Source: Janthinobacterium sp. GW456P (GTDB taxonomy: Bacteria > Pseudomonadota > Gammaproteobacteria > Burkholderiales > Burkholderiaceae_D). Taken from it: 52,577 nucleotides of DNA. The translations under genes were made by a program, and so were the position numbers. The stretch is from contig NZ_NEHB01000010.1 in NCBI RefSeq assembly GCF_002127655.1, forward strand, positions 221,327 through 273,903, in the 5' to 3' direction. Numbering within the stretch: position 1 is the stretch's first letter; every line of letters starts with the position of its first letter. Shown here piece after piece: positions 17,183-27,347 of the stretch. Below the pieces are notes generated by a model. It was not told where the DNA came from and did no database searches. It was given only the letters and a program-made list of their open reading frames with translations.

Positions 17183-19906
17183 TTACGAACCGAAGTGGTA
17201 ATTGAATTCAACCCAGCCCTGGCGACCCTGCGGGCTGTAGCTGCCCACCGGATAGTACGGCCAGCCGCCGCTGTCGTCGCGCTTGATCTTGTCGAATACG
17301 TTGTTGACGATCAGTGACAAGGTGGCGCGGTCGTTGATGCGGTACACGGTGCTGATATTGGCCAGCGCCGTCGGCGTCAGATAGGCCTTGCCGGCGGCGT
17401 TCGGGATCTTGCTGTAGCGGCTGACCAGCAAGGTGTTCGACCAGTCGCCAGCGCTCCAGTTCACGCTCAGGTTGAGCTTGTCGCGCCAGTCCGAATTGTT
17501 CAGCGATTTGAGCTCGTCGATCTCTTCGTCGCCGACGAATTGCTGCGATTTATTGCTCAGCACCTTGGCGTAGTTGGCCTTGAAGGCAAAGCGGCCATAG
17601 TCCGTCGTGCGCAGCAAATACTTGACGCTGATGTCGATGCCGCTGCTGCTCTGCTTGGCCGCGTTGATCGGATTGACGGTGATGGTCTTGATCTCGCCGG
17701 CGCGGTTCAGCGCATTGGCGGCAAAGCGCTCGACGCGGTTCAGGGTATCGACGCAGGTCGGCGAGTTGATGTCGGTCTTGCCGAGGCGGCAATCGGCTTC
17801 ATCGCGCAGTATCTTGTCGGAGCTCAGGTTGGTTACCAGGTCGTCGATCTTGATATTCCAGTAGTCGACCGACACGTCGAAATTGGATGTCGGCGACCAG
17901 ACGGCGCCCACACCGAACGACTTTCCCTTCTCCGACTGCAGATCCTTGCTGCCGTTCTGCACGTAGTCGGCGCCCGGCGATTTGTTCGCGTAGTCACAAT
18001 CATCGATAGCCTGCCCGGCGACGCCGCAGCGGTAATAGTCGGTGGTGCTCGAGTAGTAACCGGTGCCGCGCGCCTTGTAGATATAGTTCATGTCCGGTGC
18101 GCGGAAGCTGGTGGCGTAGTTGGCGCGGAACAGCAGTTCCGGCGCGGGACGCAGTTCCAGGCCGCCGTTATAGGTGAACTTGCCGTCATGGCGGCCGGCA
18201 AAGCTGTAGCGGTCGTAACGGCCCGCCAGGGTGCCGGTCAGCTTTTCATGCAGCGGCAGGTTCACTTCCGCCCCCAGCGCATAGCGCGTGCGCGTGCCGG
18301 CCGTGATGTCGGACCTGGTGGCGACGTTGAAGTAACCTTCGTTCAGGCGCGCGTCGGGCACGTTGCTGAAGCCCTGCTTGCCCACTTCGGCGATGGTGGC
18401 GATCTTCGCCACGCCAGCGGGCAACTGGAACAGGTCGCCGTTGGTAGCCAGGCTCAGGGTATTCGTCCAGGCCTTGTCGTCGCTGTCGGAATTGCCCGTG
18501 ATGCTGTCGAATTCGGCCGCCGTCACGCGGCGCGACAGGCGAGCCGGATCCGGTGCGTAGACCGGCACGCCGGCGGCATCGGTGCCCAGTTTCGGCCCCA
18601 GGAAGAAGCTGTCGATATTGGCCAGCGCGCGCGGCGTGTGGCTTTCGCTCTTGTACATCGAGGCGTTGTAGTTGGCTTCATACTGCCACGACGACGTGCC
18701 GGGAATGCGGCCCTTGGCGCCCAGCGAGATGGCCGTCGCCAGGTCTTCCCATTTGCGGTTGTAGCGCTCGACGCCGCCCATTTCCTCGGGCGAGATGTAG
18801 CGCGTCCACGCTTCGTAGCGATCGGTATTCTGGTTGCGGAAATAGCTGCTGCCCGTCGACGACGAGGTCCACGTCGGGCCGCGCGTATTGTTCTCGGTCG
18901 AGTTCTTGCCGATCAGGAAGTCGGCGAACAAGGTCGTTTCCGGCGACAGCTCATAGTTGGCGCTGCCGAACACGTTCTGACTGCGGTTCTTCGTTTGCGT
19001 GGTCCAGTAAGTGGGACCGACTTTCGGGCTGGCGCAATAGCTGCCGTTCTTTGCCTGGTACTTGATAGTGCTGCCGCCGAACAGATCGCCGAACTGCGTG
19101 CAGGTGTCGCCCAGGTCCACGTAGGTGCCGGAAGTACCCGCCTTTACCACACGACGCGACGCGATATTCGTCGGCGTGCCCGAGCGGGTGGCCATGAAGT
19201 CGCGCTGCAGGCTCGACAGCGGATCGCGCTGGCTCAGCTCCACGCTGAACAAGGTATGCAGCTTGTCGAAATTGCCGCCGCCCGTCAGCTGCACACGCTG
19301 GTTGCCGGCGCCGCCGCGCGTGGTGCCGCCCGCCTTGACGTTGATATCGAAACCTTCCGTCTGCTTTTTCAGGATGACGTTGACCACGCCGGCGATCGCG
19401 TCGGAACCATAGATGGCCGAGGCGCCGCCATTGAGGATCTCGATGCGGTCGACAATGCTCGACGGGATATTCGCCAGGTTGGTGAAGTTGACCGTGCCTT
19501 CGTAGGCGACGGGGAAGTCGGCCAGGCGGCGGCCATTCAACAGGATCAGGGTGTGGTTCGGACCGAGGCCGCGCAAGCTGATGGTATTGGCCGACGGCGT
19601 AAACGTGTTGCCGAAGTCCTCGCCTTGCGTAAAGCCGCTGTTCTGTACCTGGTTGGTCAGCGCATCGAAGACGTTCTTGTACCCTTGCTTGGTGATTTCA
19701 TCGCCCGTCAGGATGGTGACGGACGATGGTCCCTCCAGGCTGGCGCGGGGAATCCGCGAACCGGTGACCACGACGGCTGGCGGGGTGGCCGCCGGCTGCT
19801 GATCCGCTGCGGGCGCTTGCGTCTGCGCGTGCGCCTGCCATGCGGAACCGCCCAGGATGGCCAGTACGGCGATGGTGAGCGGTGGTAACTTGAATTGTAT
19901 AGGCAT
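17183..19906 (-). CDS. TonB-dependent outer-membrane receptor
   Basis: 907 residues. The signal peptide (LTIAVLAILGGSAWQAHA) is followed by a plug domain with GSRIPRASLEGPSSVTILTG, ISLRGLGPNHTLILLNGRR and GASAIYGSDAIAGVVNVIL, then a long 22-strand-type barrel. The plug resembles the large receptors with an alpha-helical-free N-terminus used for peptides or oligosaccharides rather than classical siderophore receptors, but the ligand cannot be read from sequence. The ATG at 19906 starts a proper signal peptide; an upstream TTG at 19948 is less likely. An AT-rich palindrome lies 75 bases upstream. The neighbours are an S41 protease lipoprotein upstream and an M14 carboxypeptidase downstream. Confidence 0.93.
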   Translation of the reverse strand: MPIQFKLPPLTIAVLAILGGSAWQAHAQTQAPAADQQPAATPPAVVVTGSRIPRASLEGPSSVTILTGDEITKQGYKNVFDALTNQVQNSGFTQGEDFGNTFTPSANTISLRGLGPNHTLILLNGRRLADFPVAYEGTVNFTNLANIPSSIVDRIEILNGGASAIYGSDAIAGVVNVILKKQTEGFDINVKAGGTTRGGAGNQRVQLTGGGNFDKLHTLFSVELSQRDPLSSLQRDFMATRSGTPTNIASRRVVKAGTSGTYVDLGDTCTQFGDLFGGSTIKYQAKNGSYCASPKVGPTYWTTQTKNRSQNVFGSANYELSPETTLFADFLIGKNSTENNTRGPTWTSSSTGSSYFRNQNTDRYEAWTRYISPEEMGGVERYNRKWEDLATAISLGAKGRIPGTSSWQYEANYNASMYKSESHTPRALANIDSFFLGPKLGTDAAGVPVYAPDPARLSRRVTAAEFDSITGNSDSDDKAWTNTLSLATNGDLFQLPAGVAKIATIAEVGKQGFSNVPDARLNEGYFNVATRSDITAGTRTRYALGAEVNLPLHEKLTGTLAGRYDRYSFAGRHDGKFTYNGGLELRPAPELLFRANYATSFRAPDMNYIYKARGTGYYSSTTDYYRCGVAGQAIDDCDYANKSPGADYVQNGSKDLQSEKGKSFGVGAVWSPTSNFDVSVDYWNIKIDDLVTNLSSDKILRDEADCRLGKTDINSPTCVDTLNRVERFAANALNRAGEIKTITVNPINAAKQSSSGIDISVKYLLRTTDYGRFAFKANYAKVLSNKSQQFVGDEEIDELKSLNNSDWRDKLNLSVNWSAGDWSNTLLVSRYSKIPNAAGKAYLTPTALANISTVYRINDRATLSLIVNNVFDKIKRDDSGGWPYYPVGSYSPQGRQGWVEFNYHFGS

Positions 19907-19980
19907 CTTTGCGCTTCTCAAGGTTAGGGAGAAGGCGAAAGATATCAAGATGCCAGCAATTACAGAACGAATGGATTCAT

Positions 19981-20012
19981 CTTTCTATATATCAAAATTG
20001 TTATATAGAAAG
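19981..20012. promoter_or_regulatory. AT-rich inverted repeat upstream of the TonB receptor gene (candidate operator)
   Basis: A perfect 11-bp inverted repeat, CTTTCTATATA...TATATAGAAAG, with a 10-bp AT-rich spacer lies in the 163-base gap between the S41 protease stop and the receptor start. It is strikingly AT-rich in a GC-rich genome and has no T run on the minus strand, so an operator or promoter element is more likely than a terminator. The regulator is unknown. Confidence 0.5.
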
Positions 20013-20069
20013 ATTTATGAGCAGAAAGGCTTCTGCTGCCATGGCAAGTCCATCGCAGAAGCATGCGCC

Positions 20070-21560
20070 TTACTGGCGAATGAGGGCAATTTCCTTGTAA
20101 GCCGGGCGCAGCAGCCGTGCGGCCGTGTCGGCCGGACTCTCCATCGAACTCAACAGCCTGAGCGCGCCCGCGGCCGGGGCACAGCTGCCGCTGCTGCGGT
20201 AGCGCAGCGCCGCCGCCAGCATGCCTTCGGCAGGATCGCCCAGCGCGTGCTGGTAATCGTCCGTCACGTCGCAGGTCGGCGCCATGCCATCGGCGAAGTC
20301 GCCAAAGCCCTTGGCGTTGACGCCCTGGAACTGCACGGCGAAATACGTGGTGCCGCAATTCGGCGCGGGATAGAAACCATACGGCTTGCCGCACGTCGTG
20401 CCGCCGATCAGGTTGACCTGCACGTCGACGCCGCGCAAGCCGTTGATGATGGCTTCGCTGGCCGAGCAGGTATTGCCGGTCGTCAGCAAGGTCACGCGCT
20501 TGAGGCCCAGCGAAGGCAGCGGCGTCCCCTTGGGCAGGGGATTCGGCCCGGCAAAGCCCTGGCTTTGCGTGTGGAATGGCACGGGCGCTTCCGGCCGCGT
20601 CTTGTCATTGACCAGCACCTGCTCGAAGGTCTTGCCGGTGGTGACTTGCGGACCGGCAATCATGTAGGCGAGCTCGCTGGCGACATCGAGGTAGCCGCCG
20701 CCGTTGTAGCGCACGTCAAGCACCAGGTCGCTGATGCCGGCCGCCTGGAAGCGGCCCATGGTCTCGACCAGCTGGCGTTCGGCCACGTTGTTGTGGGTGT
20801 TGAAGGTCAGGTAGCCCACCTTGCCCGTGGGCGTGTCGATGATGCGTTCGTTTTGCACGGCGCTCGTGCTGACGTCCACCGCCTGCAAGTTCGCCGAGAG
20901 GGGCGAGCCATTGCGGCTGAACGCCAGCGTGTGCATGCCTTGTGCTTGCGGGAACAGGCCGGCGTTAATGGTCTTCACGCTGGCAGCGTCGGAGGCATTG
21001 ACGAAATCGGTGCCATCGACGGTTTGCAGCTCGTCGCCACGCCGCAAGCCCGCCAGGTCGGCCGGCGAGCCTGGCTCGACGATCGAGATCACGGCCTTGC
21101 GCGGCGGCGTGCTGCGCGTCAGCGCCAGCAACATGCCATAACCGAGCTCCACGCCGTTGAGCGAGGCTTCCCATTCGGCCGTCGTATACGTGAAATGGAA
21201 CTGGTCCTTCGGCTTGCCGGACGCCGTCGTGGCCGTTGTTTTGAGCACATCGAAATACGCCTTGGCCGTGGCAAAGCTTTGCGGCAGATACGTGGTCGGC
21301 ACTTCGCGGTACCACAGATACGTTTCGTCGATCCAGCTGCGCACCCACTTCTGCTCATCGAGCAAGCTGCCCTGCTTGTCGATGCCGCTGCCGCTGCGCG
21401 GTGCCTCGCAACGGTTCGCCACCGTGGAGGAAGCGACCAGCGCCGTCGGTGTCACGGGCGGGACGACGGGCGCGCTGTCGCTGCCGCCGCCTCCTCCGCC
21501 GCAGGCACTCAACACACATACGAGGGAAACAGCGAGGGAGCCAAGTCGCAGGGAATGCAT
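20070..21560 (-). CDS. S41-family serine protease lipoprotein (C-terminal processing protease type)
   Basis: 496 residues. A lipoprotein signal ends in LSAC followed by a run of six glycines, so the protein is likely lipid-anchored. A PDZ-like segment (about 155-215, IVEPGSPADLAGLRRGDEL) precedes the S41 catalytic region: DVRYNGGGY, TCSASEAIINGL with the nucleophile Ser, and GGTTCGKPYG with the Lys of the Ser-Lys dyad. Several cysteines (NTCSAS, TTCGKP, PNCGTT, PTCDVT) suggest disulfides. GGAAAG precedes the ATG by six bases. It is followed 163 bases later by the TonB receptor. A role in digesting external proteins before uptake fits the neighbours but is inference. Confidence 0.9.
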   Translation of the reverse strand: MHSLRLGSLAVSLVCVLSACGGGGGGSDSAPVVPPVTPTALVASSTVANRCEAPRSGSGIDKQGSLLDEQKWVRSWIDETYLWYREVPTTYLPQSFATAKAYFDVLKTTATTASGKPKDQFHFTYTTAEWEASLNGVELGYGMLLALTRSTPPRKAVISIVEPGSPADLAGLRRGDELQTVDGTDFVNASDAASVKTINAGLFPQAQGMHTLAFSRNGSPLSANLQAVDVSTSAVQNERIIDTPTGKVGYLTFNTHNNVAERQLVETMGRFQAAGISDLVLDVRYNGGGYLDVASELAYMIAGPQVTTGKTFEQVLVNDKTRPEAPVPFHTQSQGFAGPNPLPKGTPLPSLGLKRVTLLTTGNTCSASEAIINGLRGVDVQVNLIGGTTCGKPYGFYPAPNCGTTYFAVQFQGVNAKGFGDFADGMAPTCDVTDDYQHALGDPAEGMLAAALRYRSSGSCAPAAGALRLLSSMESPADTAARLLRPAYKEIALIRQ

Positions 21561-21633
21561 AAGAAACTTTCCATAAAGAAATTATCGAAAAATTATAATG
21601 CGTTTCGCCAGCAAGCGTTGTTTTCTTTGACAC

Positions 21634-21660
21634 AAAAGAAATGGCGCCCGCAGGCGCCAT
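21634..21660 (-). terminator. Intrinsic terminator after the indolepyruvate oxidoreductase gene
   Basis: On the minus strand, ATGGCGCC-TGCG-GGCGCCAT forms a perfect 8-bp stem followed by TTCTTTT. It lies 24 bases past the stop codon and separates this gene from the S41 protease gene. Confidence 0.85.
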
Positions 21661-21684
21661 TGCTACAGCGAGGAACTCACCCCA

Positions 21685-24600
21685 TCACGCCACGGTGGCC
21701 GCCACGGGTGCTGCCACGACGGGCGGCAGCGGCGCCGGCGCATGGAAGGCGAGCAACAGACTCGCTTCCTTCTCTTTCGCCGCCTTCAAATGACGCTCCT
21801 TCACGTGGCCATAGCCGCGGATGTCTTCCGGAATGCTGGCAATGGCCACGGCTTGCGCCAGCTTGGCCGTCGTCAGCTTCGGCAACAAGCCGCCCACCGT
21901 CGCGCGGTATTCCGCGATCAGCGCACGCTCCATCTTGCGCTCGGCCGTATGGCCGAACACGTCAAAGGCCGTGCCGCGCAAACCCTTGAACTTGGCCAGC
22001 ACGCCGAACGCCTTCATCATCCACGGGCCATATTCCTTCTTGATCAAATGGCCGTGGGCATCCGTTTTCGCCATGATCGGCGGCGCCAGGTGGAACTTGA
22101 GCTTGATGTCGCCTTCGAACATGGACGCGATCTTCGCCTGGAAGGCGCCGTCCGTGTACAGGCGCGCCACTTCGTACTCGTCCTTGTAGGCCATCAGCTT
22201 GTAGAAGTAGCGGGCCACGGCTTCCGTCAGGCGCAGGTGCGGGCCGTTCAGCGCGCTTTCGGCGGCGCGCACCTGCTTGATGAAGTCCAGGTACTGCTGT
22301 GCATACGCGCGGTCCTGGTAAGCCGTCAGCAGGGCCACGCGTTTTTCGATGATGTCGTCGAGCGTGTCGATGCGCTTGAATTCCACCACCTTCGCTGGCG
22401 TGGTCATGCGCACCAGGCTGGCCGCATCGTGGGCACCCGCGCGGCCCCAGTTGAAGGCGGCCTTGTTGAACGCCACCGAGACGTTGTTCAAGTCGATGGC
22501 CTTCATGATGGACGCTTCGGTGAGTGGCACCTTGCCCTTTTGCCAGGCGTAGCCGAGCATGAACATGTTCGTCGCGATCGAGTCGCCCATCAACGCCGTG
22601 GCGATCTGGCCAGCGTCGATGAAGTCGACATGGTCGCTGCCGCAAGCCTTCTCGATTTCCATGCGCGCGGAAGCGCCGGGGAATTGCCAGTCCGGATTCT
22701 TCACGAAGGCGGCCGTCGACGAGCTGGTCGAGTTGATCATGGCCCAGCTGCGCCCCTCTCCCATGCGCGACAGGGCGTCGCGGCTGGCCGTGACGATCAA
22801 ATCGCAGCCGATCACCAGATCTGCCGCACCGGTGCCGACGCGCGTCGAGTGGATGTCATCCTGGCGGTCCGCCAGGCGCACGTGCGACATCACGGGGCCG
22901 CCCTTCTGCGCCAGGCCGCTCATGTCCAGCACGGAACAGCCCTTGCCTTCCACATGGGCCGCCATGGCCAGGATCTGGCCGACGGTGACCACGCCCGTGC
23001 CGCCGATGCCGGTGACCAGGATGCCGAACGGCTCGGCCGTCGATGGAATGGCTGGCGTCGGCAAGGCCGGCACGGCTGGCGCATCCTTGTCGGCACTGGC
23101 CGCTTTTTTCGGCTTTTTCAAGCCGCCGCCTTCCACCGTGACGAAGCTGGGGCAGAAACCCGTCGTGCACGAAAAATCCTTGTTGCAGGACGACTGGTTG
23201 ATCTGACGCTTGCGCCCCAGTTCCGTTTCCAGCGGTTCCACCGACAGGCAGTTCGATTGCACGGAGCAGTCGCCGCAGCCTTCGCAGACGGCTTCGTTGA
23301 TGACGGCGCGCTTGGCCGGGTCCGGATATTCATTGCGTTTCCGGCGGCGGCGTTTTTCCGAGGCGCAGGTCTGGTCGTAGATCATGGCCGACACGCCGGG
23401 CATGTCGCGCAGTTCGCGCTGCACGTCCATCAGTTCGGAACGGTGGCGCACGGTGACGCCTTCGGCCCAGGCGTAATCGTCCGGGTATTTTTCCGGTTCG
23501 TCGGTGACGACGATGATCGGGCCCACGCCTTCGGCGGCGATCTGGCGCGAAATGATGGCCGGCGATAGCGGCCCGTCGAATTCCTGGCCGCCCGTCATGG
23601 CCACCGCATCGTTGAACAGAATTTTATACGTGATGTTGACCTTGGCCGAGACGGCGGCGCGGATGGCCAGGATGCCCGAGTGGAAATACGTGCCGTCGCC
23701 AAGGTTGGTAAACACGTGCTTTTCATTCGTGAACGGCGCCTGCCCCACCCAGGTGACGCCTTCCGCGCCCATGTGGGTAAACGTCGACGTCTCGCGGTCC
23801 ATCCACAGCACCATGTAGTGGCAGCCGATGCCGGCCAGGGCGCGCGAGCCTTCCGGCACCTTGGTCGAGGTATTGTGCGGGCAGCCGGAGCAGAAGAACG
23901 GCGTGCGGTCCTTTTGCGGATCGGGTTTGACGCTGATGGCCTTGAGGACGTTTTCCTTCGCTTCCAGGTAGGCGATACGTTCCTTCACGCGCTGCTCGAC
24001 GGGGTGGCCCGCGTAGTAACGCGAAATGCGGCTGGCGATCGCGCGGGCGATCATCGCCGGGTTCAGCTCATACGTGGCCGGCAGCAGCCAGTCGCCGTGT
24101 CCGGTGCCCTTCTGGTTGCTCCATTCGCCCGTGTCGTCGAACTTGCCGACCACGCGCGGCCGCTCGCCGTCCTTGAGGTTGTACAGCTCTTCCTTCAGCG
24201 CGTATTCGAGAATCTGGCGCTTTTCTTCCACCACGAGGATCTCGTCGAGGCCCTTGGCGAATTCGTGCACGCCGTCCGCTTCCAGCGGCCAGGTCATGCC
24301 GATCTTGTACAGGCGGATGCCGATGTCGGACGCCGTCTGCTCGTCGATGCCGAGATCCGCCAGGGCCTGGCGCGTGTCCAGATACGATTTGCCGGCCGTG
24401 ATGATGCCGATGCGCGCCTTCGGGCTGTCCCAGATGATCTTGTTGAGCTTGTTGGCACGCGCATACGCCAGCGCCGCATACCATTTATAGCTGTTCATGC
24501 GCACTTCTTGTTCCAGCACCGTGTCGGGCCAGCGGATGTTCAAGCCGCCGGCCGGCATCTCGAAGTCGGTCGGCAGGGTGATCTGCACGCGATCCGGGTC

Positions 24601-25281
24601 GAAATCGACGGCGGCGCCCGACTCGATGATGTCGGTCACGCATTTCATCGACACCCACAGGCCCGTGTAGCGGCTCATGGCCCAGGCGTGCAAGCCGTAA
24701 TCGATGTATTCCTGCACCGACGACGGGTACAGCACGGGGATGCCGCAGGCGTTCAGGATATGGTCGGACTGGTGCGCCGTGGACGAGGATTTCGCCGCAT
24801 GGTCGTCGCCGGCCAGTACCAGCACGCCGCCGTGCTTGGCGGAACCGGCGTTGTTCGCGTGCTTGAACACGTCGCCGCAGCGGTCGACGCCGGGGCCCTT
24901 GCCGTACCACATGCCGAACACGCCGTCGTATTTCGCGTCTTCGAACAGATTCGTCTGCTGCGTGCCCCAGACGGCCGTGGCGGCCAAGTCTTCGTTCAGG
25001 CCCGGATGGAATTTGACGTGGTGTTCATCGAGGTATTTCTTGGCCTTGATCGCCGTCATGTCGACGGACGTCACAGGCGAACCGCGGTAGCCGGTGATGT
25101 AGCCGGCCGTATTCAGGCCAGCCTTGAGGTCGCGCTCGCGCTGCAGCATGGGCAGGCGGATCAGCGCTTGCGTGCCCGTCATGAAGGCGCGGCCACGCTC
25201 CAAGGTGTATTTGTCGTTCAGGGAAATTTCGGACGCGTGCGCGCCCGGCCCAAGACTCGAGCCCTTGATTGGTGCATTCAT
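21685..25281 (-). CDS. Indolepyruvate ferredoxin oxidoreductase, fused alpha-beta type
   Basis: 1198 residues, the usual length for the fused proteobacterial form. The N-terminal pyruvate:ferredoxin-oxidoreductase-like domain (TAGYITGYRGSPVTSVD) is followed by a TPP-binding region (FFCSGCPHNTSTKVPEGSR), then iron-sulfur cysteines in CEGCGDCSVQSNC and SSCNKDFSC. The C-terminal gamma-type domain is GILVTGIGGTGVVTVGQIL with LDMSGLAQKGGPVMSHVR. The enzyme oxidatively decarboxylates aryl-pyruvates such as indolepyruvate or phenylpyruvate to aryl-acetyl-CoA, passing electrons to ferredoxin. A GGAG site lies seven bases before the ATG. It lies beside hppD, which acts on the related substrate 4-hydroxyphenylpyruvate. 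Confidence 0.93.
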   Translation of the reverse strand: MNAPIKGSSLGPGAHASEISLNDKYTLERGRAFMTGTQALIRLPMLQRERDLKAGLNTAGYITGYRGSPVTSVDMTAIKAKKYLDEHHVKFHPGLNEDLAATAVWGTQQTNLFEDAKYDGVFGMWYGKGPGVDRCGDVFKHANNAGSAKHGGVLVLAGDDHAAKSSSTAHQSDHILNACGIPVLYPSSVQEYIDYGLHAWAMSRYTGLWVSMKCVTDIIESGAAVDFDPDRVQITLPTDFEMPAGGLNIRWPDTVLEQEVRMNSYKWYAALAYARANKLNKIIWDSPKARIGIITAGKSYLDTRQALADLGIDEQTASDIGIRLYKIGMTWPLEADGVHEFAKGLDEILVVEEKRQILEYALKEELYNLKDGERPRVVGKFDDTGEWSNQKGTGHGDWLLPATYELNPAMIARAIASRISRYYAGHPVEQRVKERIAYLEAKENVLKAISVKPDPQKDRTPFFCSGCPHNTSTKVPEGSRALAGIGCHYMVLWMDRETSTFTHMGAEGVTWVGQAPFTNEKHVFTNLGDGTYFHSGILAIRAAVSAKVNITYKILFNDAVAMTGGQEFDGPLSPAIISRQIAAEGVGPIIVVTDEPEKYPDDYAWAEGVTVRHRSELMDVQRELRDMPGVSAMIYDQTCASEKRRRRKRNEYPDPAKRAVINEAVCEGCGDCSVQSNCLSVEPLETELGRKRQINQSSCNKDFSCTTGFCPSFVTVEGGGLKKPKKAASADKDAPAVPALPTPAIPSTAEPFGILVTGIGGTGVVTVGQILAMAAHVEGKGCSVLDMSGLAQKGGPVMSHVRLADRQDDIHSTRVGTGAADLVIGCDLIVTASRDALSRMGEGRSWAMINSTSSSTAAFVKNPDWQFPGASARMEIEKACGSDHVDFIDAGQIATALMGDSIATNMFMLGYAWQKGKVPLTEASIMKAIDLNNVSVAFNKAAFNWGRAGAHDAASLVRMTTPAKVVEFKRIDTLDDIIEKRVALLTAYQDRAYAQQYLDFIKQVRAAESALNGPHLRLTEAVARYFYKLMAYKDEYEVARLYTDGAFQAKIASMFEGDIKLKFHLAPPIMAKTDAHGHLIKKEYGPWMMKAFGVLAKFKGLRGTAFDVFGHTAERKMERALIAEYRATVGGLLPKLTTAKLAQAVAIASIPEDIRGYGHVKERHLKAAKEKEASLLLAFHAPAPLPPVVAAPVAATVA

Positions 25282-25469
25282 TACTTGTCTCCATTATTCT
25301 CTGTGCTACGCGTGCAAAGTCGGTTGAACTCACACGTACCGGCTGTGCTTTTTGGGCAATGCCGGTGCGGAAAAATGACTTGTTTGTCGTAGACTACCAC
25401 AGGAAGGCGCGCAGTTCTTTTGCTGCACTGCACTCCTGCGTTCGTGCCTTTTGCTGCTTTTTTGCGGGC

Positions 25470-25553
25470 ATGTCGGATTACGCTGCGCTAATCCGACCTA
25501 CAGCCAGGATAGACCATGTAGGTCGGCTTAGCCGGAACGGCGTAAGCCGACAA
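25470..25553. repeat. Second cluster of REP-like palindromic repeats
   Basis: Two units. ATGTCGGATTACGC-TGC-GCTAATCCGACCTAC at 25470-25501 is a near-perfect hairpin. GTAGGTCGGCTTAG...CGTAAGCCGAC at 25518-25553 is a hairpin of the other subtype, with GG/AA-containing centre. They are the same two unit types seen at 10983-11092, in a different combination. They lie 17 bases after the hppD stop and may also act as a transcript-end structure. Confidence 0.8.
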
Positions 25554-25569
25554 ACAGCCCGGCACCAGC

Positions 25570-26697
<1,128 letters not shown>

Positions 26698-26723
26698 GAT
26701 GTCTCCTCCAAGAAGTAGCGCAC

Positions 26724-26797
26724 AGTATAGGCGTGGGTCACGGGCATTAAATGCCAAAGATCTCCCGAACAATCATGATTTGCGCAATAATATTGCG
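26724..26797. promoter_or_regulatory. hppD promoter with three palindromes (candidate Lrp-type operators)
   Basis: The 125-base divergent spacer holds a minus-strand -10 TATACT at 26724-26729. It also holds three perfect palindromes: GGCATT-A-AATGCC at 26743-26755, AATCATGATT at 26771-26780, and CGCAATA-A-TATTGCG at 26783-26797. The outer two are 41 bp apart centre to centre, close to four helical turns. Lrp/AsnC proteins bind several phased sites as multimers, so regulation by the adjacent Lrp-type gene is a direct hypothesis. The palindromes are seen; the regulator is inferred. Confidence 0.55.
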
Positions 26798-26822
26798 TGA
26801 AACACGAACCACCGGAGGAAGC

Positions 26823-27347
26823 ATGAGCAAAATTACGCTGGATAAAACGGATCGCAAGATCCTCTCCGTCCTGCAGGCCGATGGCCGCCTGTCGAACCAG
26901 GACGTGGCCGAACAGGTCAGCCTGTCGCCGTCGCCATGCTTGCGCCGCGTCAAACGGCTGGAAGAAGCGGGCGTGATCCGCCAGTACGTGGCCCTGCTGG
27001 ACCCGGAAAAGATCGGCCTGGGCTTGCTGGCCTACGTGAACGTGCGGCTGGAAAAGCACAGCGACGCCACGGCCCACAGCACGGCGCGCGTGCTGGCGCC
27101 GAATCTGGTGACGAATACCTCGCCGCGCGCCGACTTCGCCGTGGCTGTGGCGCATTGGCCGGAAGTGGTGGCCTGCTACGCGATGACGGGCGAAATGGAT
27201 TATCTGTTGCGCGTGCACGTGGAAGATATGGAGCACTTTTCGCGCTTCATGATGGCGACCCTGCTGCGCCACCCGGCCGTTCTGGACGTGAAATCAAGCT
27301 TTGCCTTGCAGCGCATCAAGGATACGACGGCCCTGCCCTTATTGTGA
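26823..27347 (+). CDS. Lrp/AsnC-family transcriptional regulator
   Basis: 174 residues. An N-terminal winged helix-turn-helix (about 5-60, LDKTDRKILSVLQADGRLS then LSPSPCLRRVKRLEEAGVI) precedes an RAM effector-binding domain (about 70-150). Residues VACYAMTGEMDYLLRVHVED form the typical ligand-pocket turn (GxxDYLL). The ATG at 26823 has a perfect GGAGG site four bases upstream. It is divergent from hppD and probably controls it and/or itself in response to an amino acid such as tyrosine or phenylalanine. The 3' end overlaps the convergent GNAT gene by nine bases. Confidence 0.93.
   Translation: MSKITLDKTDRKILSVLQADGRLSNQDVAEQVSLSPSPCLRRVKRLEEAGVIRQYVALLDPEKIGLGLLAYVNVRLEKHSDATAHSTARVLAPNLVTNTSPRADFAVAVAHWPEVVACYAMTGEMDYLLRVHVEDMEHFSRFMMATLLRHPAVLDVKSSFALQRIKDTTALPLL

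Noticed and set aside
17540..19888. 782-codon open frame opposite the TonB receptor
   Set aside because: Composition typical of antisense frames in GC-rich genes; the receptor with signal peptide and plug motifs is on the other strand.
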